The position numbers and the translations under genes were made by a program. Of a DNA stretch of 24,694 bases, positions 24,677 to 24,694 are shown piece by piece (the first letter of the stretch is position 1; each line of letters begins with the position of its first letter). Below the pieces are notes generated by a model. It made no database searches. It was not told the DNA's origin and saw only the letters and a list, made by a program, of their open reading frames with translations. This DNA comes from JAZKAD01 sp040389305. Lineage in GTDB: Bacteria > Pseudomonadota > Alphaproteobacteria > Rickettsiales > Rickettsiaceae. Where the stretch lies: contig JAZKAD010000067.1 of assembly GCA_040389305.1 (NCBI GenBank), positions 1 to 24,694 on the forward strand, written 5' to 3'.

Positions 24677-24694
24677 ATGCAACCAAAGCATCAA
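24677..24694 (+). CDS. Possible start of a further gene (cut by window end)
   Basis: An ATG at 24677 opens MQPKHQ and runs off the window. AGGGA lies 9 nt upstream and GGA 4 nt upstream, so a start is plausible. Six codons are too few to judge. Confidence 0.2.

Noticed and set aside
1..24694. CRISPR array, insertion sequence or toxin-antitoxin pair
   Set aside because: No regularly spaced short repeats, no transposase-like protein, and no small paired genes with toxin features were seen.

Overview
The window looks like a piece of the chromosome of a moderately AT-rich alphaproteobacterium, most likely from an intracellular lineage of the Rickettsiales or Holosporales type. This rests on the order tuf - tRNA-Trp - secE - nusG - rplK - rplA - rplJ - rplL - rpoB - rpoC, on the alphaproteobacterial style of RpoB, RpoC and GyrA, on a eukaryote-like leucine-rich-repeat (LRR) protein, and on several genes carrying single disabling lesions, as in host-restricted genomes. 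The exact genus cannot be read from the sequence.

Left part (1-12090, all plus strand): the 3' end of EF-Tu, a tRNA-Trp gene, and then the secE-nusG, ribosomal-protein and RNA polymerase beta/beta' block. A strong hairpin follows rplL, where many bacteria have an attenuator or RNA-processing site between the ribosomal-protein and polymerase genes. rpoC is interrupted by ten Ns. Deleting the Ns restores one continuous reading frame, so no coding sequence appears to be missing. A large hairpin ends the block.

Middle part (12090-15560): a small membrane-protein gene on the minus strand, an intact class I DNA photolyase, and, convergent with it, an ada gene (alkylation repair and regulation) broken by a stop codon. 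The stop replaces the methyl-accepting cysteine codon of the N-terminal domain. It lies in one arm of a perfect 13-bp inverted repeat, which suggests a hairpin-templated mutation.

Right part (15464-24694): tRNA-Ser(GCU) and gyrA on the minus strand, then a PAP2-family membrane phosphatase (minus). A PhnP-like metallo-beta-lactamase-fold hydrolase (plus) is followed 10 nt later by mfd, the transcription-repair coupling factor. mfd has a one-base frameshift near its 5' end, beside an A7 run. Last comes an LRR protein with a two-base insertion in one of its 72-nt repeats.

The left part is core transcription and translation machinery. The right part is notable for DNA-repair genes in different states: photolyase intact, ada and mfd damaged. 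I did not recognise a new defence or mobile system. The most interesting signals are the mutational structures in ada, mfd and the LRR gene, the non-serine quinolone-site residue in GyrA, and the RNA hairpins in the polymerase operon.
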